Assembly: GCF_022201045.2 (NCBI RefSeq)
Contig: NC_068564.1
Location: forward strand, 29,169,001 to 29,233,000
DNA from: Citrus sinensis
Lineage: Eukaryota; Streptophyta; Magnoliopsida; Sapindales; Rutaceae
Direction: 5' to 3'
Length of the DNA stretch: 64,000 nucleotides
Positions 58,301 through 64,000 of the stretch are shown here, one piece after another (positions within the stretch are counted from its first letter, which is position 1; every line of letters begins with the position of its first letter). The position numbers and the translations under genes are program-made. A model generated the notes under the pieces. It was not told where the DNA came from and did no database searches. It saw nothing but the letters and a program-made list of their open reading frames with translations.

Positions 58301-58741
58301 CTACCAACACTGGTCAGTTTCCCATCTCCGGGTCGGGTGAAACCCGGACCGACCCGAACACCCAAACGACGCCGTTCTCGTCGTCCTCCTACCCACCAAA
58401 GACATATCATAAACAGCCCTGGCCGTTGGATCCGACAGCGTCTCGTAAGCGTTGTGGATCTCGATGAAATCCCGGCCGTTACCCGACAAATCGGGATGAT
58501 AAACCTTCGCCAAACTCCGATACGCCGTCTTAATCTCGGAAATCGTCGCCGTTGGCTCCACCCTCAGGACCTCGTACAAGCTCCCTCCCGTCCCCGGCGC
58601 CGTCACCGGCATCTCCACTGAAACCGCACGGGGACTCCGCTTGTTCTTTCCCGAAACGGCGCCGTTATCGAGAAACCCAGTTCTGGGATGCGGCGAAAAA
58701 TGAAGGGCGTTCATTCCGAGCATGTTAAGGGCTCCGTTCAT
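58301..58741 (-). CDS. Small J-domain (DnaJ/HSP40) protein, probably plastid-targeted (J11-like)
   Basis: An intronless frame of 146 residues from MNGALNMLGMNALHF. The first 50 residues are rich in Ser, Arg and Asn with few acidic residues, like a plastid transit peptide. J-domain about residues 54-116: SLYEVLRVEPTATISEIKTAY, then the invariant HPD (VYHPDLSG) and ALSD-type end (AYETLSDPTARAVYDMSLV). It has no Gly/Phe or zinc-finger region, so it is a type III J-protein. It would stimulate HSP70 ATPase. The open frame extends upstream to 58,966, but that part is AT-rich and lacks protein-like composition, so I prefer the start at 58,741. The layout resembles Arabidopsis chloroplast J11; targeting is inferred. 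Confidence 0.88.
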   Translation of the reverse strand: MNGALNMLGMNALHFSPHPRTGFLDNGAVSGKNKRSPRAVSVEMPVTAPGTGGSLYEVLRVEPTATISEIKTAYRSLAKVYHPDLSGNGRDFIEIHNAYETLSDPTARAVYDMSLVGRRTTRTASFGCSGRSGFHPTRRWETDQCW

Positions 58742-59400
58742 TGTCTTTGCGTTGCGCTGTGTCGTGTTTTGCGTGTGAAAGCTGAAGACGAAGTGGGCAA
58801 GGGGGGGCAATTGGGATTTTATATTACTGTGTGAGAGTTCAGGGCCAAATTTTAATTCTTTAATTAATTTTATAATTAAAATAATAATAATAATAACAAG
58901 GAAGGGCACAGAAAACGGTGCATATGTGCTGCCGTTTTGAAAAATCTGGGGGATCTGGTGGGCCACTGCCCACTGGTTTCTTATTTCTTTATTCCCCAGT
59001 TTTCAACTTGAAGCTCATTGCTCCCCACGCCGTGGCCGAGGAGAATTTTTGCCAAGCTGGAATTTTTTATGTGGAAATTCCGTGTTGTTTCCAAGTTTTT
59101 TTTTTTTTTAATTAAACAAAATTAGATTCCCAATTATTAAGTCAATGAAGTTGATAATTGTTTTATTCAACCAAATTCATGTCAGTATTTATCATTAATG
59201 CCTATAGAAATTAAGATAATATATAATATGATTACATTTTTTTTTTTAAAAAAAAAGTCAAAATAAAAAAAATGATTATAAGAATATACTTTATTTTTAT
59301 TTTTATTTTTTTTGGGTATAATGTGATAATATAATATTATAAGCTGGCTTATTGATTAGCGCCAGGTGGCTGAGGCTCACTTGCAGCCGACAGGAAGGAA
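58742..59400. other. Upstream region of the J-protein gene
   Basis: Contains an ATA-repeat run near 58,880-58,900 and long AT-rich stretches. No other gene seen. Confidence 0.4.
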
Positions 59401-59910
59401 AGATCAGCTGATGAGTCATCAGATAAGAGAGCTGGATGAGAAGGCAAATTTTCTCTGGCACGTGCCAACCATTCTAGAAGCTCAGAGCTATTCACATCAA
59501 TTTGACCTCAGAGACCACCTAAACCGATTGATTTGGTTACCGAGTCCAATTTCTCTAATTAAAATCTAAAGAATCCAGCGGCTGATGGGGACCATCCAAC
59601 TGAGCATGGCCCCAAAGAGAACGGTGTCTCTTTTACCGCCTGTTGGCACGTGCGAAGGCTTCTAGAAGCCTTTTGCAGCATCGACCAATAACGACAATTG
59701 TTTGATGGGCGGGTTTTACTAAGGTACAATCAACGTAGCTAGTACAACTACAACCCCACCTAAAACATGAAAAAGTAAGTGGCACGGCGGTGTGATCCGC
59801 TTGATTTTTGTATTGTTAAAGATGGGCTGTAAATGCAACTCAGCAAGACTCTTATTTGATTAATGGAATTGCCTATCAGATGTCCTTTCTTTTAAGGCTT
59901 CTGGAAGGCC
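59401..59910 (-). promoter_or_regulatory. Palindrome-rich putative regulatory region upstream of the J-protein gene
   Basis: Higher GC than its surroundings. It holds the 13-base palindrome TGATGAGTCATCA (59,409-59,421), two G-boxes (CACGTG at 59,459-59,464 within GGCACGTGCC, and 59,647-59,652) and three TTCnnGAA cores like heat-shock elements (59,472-59,479, 59,660-59,667, 59,899-59,906). It lies 0.7-1.2 kb before the J-protein start. It could instead belong to an unseen gene or transcript to the right. Confidence 0.4.
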
Positions 59911-62900
59911 TCTTCATTAATACGAATATAAACGTTTTTAGGAATAATTTTTCAACCATGTTATCTGATTATATTAAAGTTAGCGATAAGTTAATACGTA
60001 AAAATATATAAATTTAAATATTATATATTTTATCGTGTACTATATTAAAATTTATATTTTTACATATTTTTATTTTATTCAGACTTTAATATGATCAGTT
60101 TAGTTTTTTAAAAAAAAAACTTTAATATGATCGGTGCTTTTGATTGGAAGTTCACTCAACATTTCAATTTATAAACTTCTCAATCATTCAATAGTCAGAT
60201 GGTCATGAAATAAATTACTTTTGGTAAAAGGTGTCGATGTATAATTTTGACTAGAAATTTTCATAGATTTTTTTTTATTTATAAATATTAATAGAACATA
60301 TAATTTAAATAGAAAAAGTAAATTTTTTTTTTTGTAAATATTAAGAAATACAAGTAGTTTCGTATCATTAAACGATTATCACAATTATTTTTGTAAAGTA
60401 GACAATAAGCCAAAGAGGATCTTGCTTTATCTTAAGATATTTTTGTGATGTGATTATTGTGACCCCATTTATCAAACTTTTTGCTACAATCAAGCACTTT
60501 GTTTGGGCTAATGGAACGAAAAAAAAAAAAACAAATGATCATATGGATTTAATGGTTCTTCATAGGGCCGCTAAACACACCACCACAAAAACGAAAGCAA
60601 CACCCTACCACACACTTCACGTTTTTTTTAAAAAAAAAAGCACAAAAAAAAAAAAAAAGTTTACGTAGAGCATTAGGGTTTTCATTGATGCAGACATTTA
60701 TGAAATATATATATCTTAAGAACTTTTAAGCTCCATTCGTAATCAATTGGTCAAAACAAGATTAATGGGTGAATTATGTTTTTTTTTATTTATCAATAGT
60801 AATTAATTGAGTGCCTCCAATATCTTTTGTCAACTATTGACTCTATGTTGAATTTGTTACATTATTTTTTTTTCTCCAAACGTTGTCGTGTAACTGGGGT
60901 TTTCCGATAACTTCTCTTAAGCTAAAAAGAAAATACATATTATTTCTTCATTCTTTTAATGTACCTCGTTCATCTTTTAATCCTAGTAGTGCTCGACTGA
61001 CTTTTTTGTTTTTAATATATATTTGAGTGTTTCCGGAATCTATTGAGTGCTTGACTGACTTTTTGTTTTAATATATATATATATATTTGAGTGTTTCCAG
61101 AATCATCTACTACTAGTGTACGTTTTTGGTGCATCATATTTAAAGTTTTAACTTTCCAGCGGCGCACAGATAAATTCATACTCTTTATCTTAGACTAATG
61201 AAGTAAACGAGTGTCAATTTTATTCAACGATATAGTGATCTATATATTTGACAAACTTAGCACGTGATTAATTATTTTATATATTTGTCCCTAATTAAGA
61301 ATTTGATCCAACGATTGTTAAAAAACAAAAAACAAAAAAAAAATTGTATCTTTATATCAATTAATCGCTCCATTTTTCTTGTAGGCAATGATTTCGTCGA
61401 AATCAGAATCCACATGGGCTTGTGCATTCAAGAAAGGAGAGCTCAAGATTATACCTTGACGTGAGATTTGATTAGTGTTGAAGAATTATCTTTTGGGATC
61501 AAAGAGGTTTCAGAAAAATATATATATATATATATCTATATATGATGGTGGGGTTTTGATTTTATGTGCACTCTACGGATGTGTGCGTACATGGGCTGTT
61601 TTAATTTGAAAAGATGTCAATTTTCAAATTGAATTTTTCCATTCAAGAAAGTCCAGCAAAGTGAGACTCAGCCAAGAAGCAAAAGCAGAAAGAAACCTCC
61701 AGGTTAATCAAAAGCACCCAACTTGCGAATATTTCGCTTTTCTAATGACTTATGGTGATCTCCTTCGCTTTTTATGGTTCTATCTAGCTTCTAATTTGAC
61801 GTGCTTGGCTAAGCTCATGCCCTTCAAACTTCACAAAGAATTAAACTTACGGAGTTGGGATCGATCTTATCTTTTGCTAAAGTTGGTTGAGTTTATATAT
61901 CTGGTTAATTGGCTGTTTTATCATATATATGGCATTCATTGTGCATCTTCTTGGAAAAGAGTTTCGACCTAGCTTTTCTATGTTTACTCATACACTTCCT
62001 CTTTTTTCCCTTTTTTTTTTTTTTTAATGGCAACAGAAATCACAGTAGAATTCAACAAGAATTACAATGCGATATATTGTATGCTGATATAAAAAATCTC
62101 AATAGCATAGTTCAAAGCGCAAAGGTAATTTATCCAAAAGTATATATATAGACTCATCTCAAATAACAAATATTACAAAAACATCAAATGCCTTCAAATC
62201 TCCTCTCAAAAATATATATATATATATATATATTAATAATTATGGAGTCATATAAACCAAACATTGAAGATAGGAAAAAAGATACATGTTTCCTCAAGAT
62301 TTATAGAAATGGTTATGTAGACCCCAATAAGGTGTATTTCATAAATGAGAAAGAATCTCAACAAAAAGAGAGATGGCTACTCAAAAAAGATCTCAACACA
62401 AATTAATAATTCTTTTAATTAATCAGTCAAGAGTTAGTGTAATATCACTCTTAATTAACTATCATTTTTATCTTTATTTTACACCTGAATTGGTTACCAA
62501 TTGATATAATGTCGCTCTTAATCAAGGGTCATCTTTGTTCTTGAAATTCCCTTAGATGGTGAAGATTCACCTAAGAAAAAAGAACCCAAACTTTATAAAA
62601 AGGCTATGAAATAATTTTAAGGTCAGAGGTCAATTTCTTAGTTGAGCTCCTATCATATCCGTAATTAAGTTGATCAACATCAAGTCATCAACCTAGTTTG
62701 ATCTCAATTATTGGTCAAATTATATGTCAGGTTTCTATTCAATCATACACACAGTACGTAATTTAACCTTAAAAAATTAATATGCCAATAATTTATTAAT
62801 TCCTTTTTTTTTTAATAATTATGTGCCAATTTGAAAGGTGCCAACCGGAACAAAACTCAATTACACATATCTTTTAATTTCCCGCTAGCTAGGAGTCAAA

Positions 62901-64000
62901 ATGTAAGATATTAGTTAATAAGGAATCATTCATTTTTAATCCGTATGCTGCTAGCTAGGGTTGGTACGAAGATAAAAATAAAGTATACAATACAATAATC
63001 CAAGTTGAAATATAATTAACAACATGTAGATGTAGCTACTACTCGCATCCTTCCATTATTGATGCAACAACATGAAGGTTTTGGATTCATATACCTATAT
63101 ATATCCATTATGATCTAGAACTAAGTGACTAAGCAATAAAAATAACTTATCCAATAAACAATCAATGTTCTAGAACAATAAATAATTAAACATTCTACAA
63201 CAATTTTCTTAGTATAATGTAACGATCAATGATAATTTTCCAAAGTTCTCACTTATATTTTAATATTTTCTGATACTGAAACCGGCAGCAGATGAGCATG
63301 CAGTTGCGAAACAATTGGAGCTGATGCAGCTATAAGTCAAGGAATTATATAATTAATTATTTGTGAGATGCCATTGTGTATGCAAATGCAAGCAACGCAA
63401 GTAATTGTTAGTGAACTTGGAACTTGGAAGTATTATTTGAAAGGGGTTGAAAAGGGCAAAGATTATTAATTAGGTGCAGGCCGTGATTGGCAGAAATTAA
63501 TTATACATGTGCAGTGCACAGACTTATCCAGAGGTGGAGAGGTGCACACAATTATGTTAAATGGAAAATTTGTCTAAATCTCTCTTTTCAGAAATGAGAA
63601 ATTAGCTTTGCATGTGATGTTTTCTTGTCATCTTTGATGGAGATTTGAAGAAGATGACTGGGTGGGTTCTTCTCTCAACTGGATCTAAAACCACTTTTAT
63701 TTATCATGTGAAAATGAAATGAAAACAATGCAGAGACCATAGAATTGCAGACGTATTCTTGAAGCAAGCAAAAGAGCCTAAAAGTTCACAACTTCATCAC
63801 ATCAAAATGTGTGTTTCTTTGAGCTAATCGATAAGTGAAAAATAGGATTAAACGATGATGCAACGGTTGAAACGTACGACGACTTTTGTTTTTTTTTTGG
63901 TTTAAGTACAGAGCAGTCCTTCATGCTTTTTGTGAAATTAAAAAAGAAGCAGAGGTTTCAAATGTTTGCATATAAATCCTGTTTGGAGATGATTTGGCAA
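59911..64000. other. AT-rich intergenic DNA, no supported gene
   Basis: Short open frames (for example 61,661-61,972 and 62,188-62,406) have no recognisable domain and contain TA repeats, so I do not call them. 60,988-61,109 holds a two-copy tandem duplication of about 58-64 bp. Several (TA)n and A- or T-runs occur. No tRNA, known microRNA sequence or rRNA was seen. Confidence 0.5.
60988..61109. repeat. Two-copy tandem duplication
   Basis: Copies at 60,988-61,045 and 61,046-61,109 share AGTGCTCGACTGACTTTTT (C/T variant) and TATTTGAGTGTTTCC. They differ mainly in the length of an internal (AT) run. Confidence 0.8.

Noticed and set aside
58742..58966. 75-codon N-terminal extension of the J-protein
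   Set aside because: Composition follows AT-rich non-coding DNA with an (ATA)n run; the Met at 58,741 gives a transit-peptide-like start and the usual size for this class.
59366..59569. 67-codon plus-strand frame
   Set aside because: Falls in the palindrome-rich regulatory-like patch; no domain and no splice partner.
61661..61972. 103-codon open frame on the + strand
   Set aside because: No domain, low-complexity hydrophobic composition with TA repeats in the DNA, no splice context; likely chance.
63281..63345. microRNA-like segment near CAGCAGATGAGCATGCAG
   Set aside because: No match to a conserved plant miRNA that I know and no convincing complementary arm nearby.

Overview
The window is nuclear DNA of a flowering plant. 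It has AT-rich non-coding DNA, short multi-exon genes with GT-AG introns, LTR retrotransposons and MITEs. The protein set (plant apoplastic subtilase, VARICOSE, DDI1, TFIIH p62, plastid J-protein) fits a eudicot. A woody rosid such as Citrus is my guess only; nothing in the sequence proves it.

Left half (1-35,300) is a tandem array of subtilisin-like protease genes of the SBT5/AIR3 type, all on the + strand, broken up by transposable elements. Copy 1 (762-10,453) is a pseudogene split at a splice acceptor by a degenerate Ty1/Copia element (3,855-9,098; TSD AACAG). An orphan last-exon fragment lies at 14,149-14,272. Copy 2 (26,640-31,038) is intact: I could join 11 exons into a 779-residue protein with all four catalytic residues, using a GC-AG first intron. 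Copy 3 (32,548-35,256) is a pseudogene with an early stop, an insertion, frameshifts and an internal deletion. Between copies 1 and 2 are an O-methyltransferase fragment followed by an inverted second fragment (11,283-11,800), Copia-like LTR remnants, and a decayed 10.3 kb Ty3/Gypsy element of the Tat lineage (14,548-24,851) in minus orientation. That element carries an extra ORF on the opposite strand and a 120-bp minisatellite.

Right half (35,400-58,750) is gene-dense and housekeeping: DDI1 (minus, 16 exons, 410 aa), TFIIH subunit p62/TFB1 (plus, 20 exons, 597 aa), a small membrane protein (minus, 70 aa), the decapping scaffold VARICOSE/EDC4 (plus, 11 exons, 1310 aa) and a small plastid-type J-domain protein (minus, 146 aa). 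DDI1 and TFB1 are divergently arranged across about 1.1 kb, which also holds a retroposon with a 16-bp target-site duplication. DDI1 intron 9 contains two nested MITEs with exact TSDs.

The last 5 kb (59,000-64,000) has no gene I can support. A patch at 59,400-59,910, upstream of the J-protein, is rich in palindromic motifs (G-boxes, TGAGTCA, TTCnnGAA).

Functional links: the subtilase is a secreted protease. DDI1 (proteasome shuttle), TFB1 (transcription/DNA repair), VCS (mRNA decapping) and the J-protein (chaperone) are unrelated single-copy type genes that are simply neighbours. All exon joins were made by eye from splice consensus, reading-frame continuity and comparison between paralogous copies.
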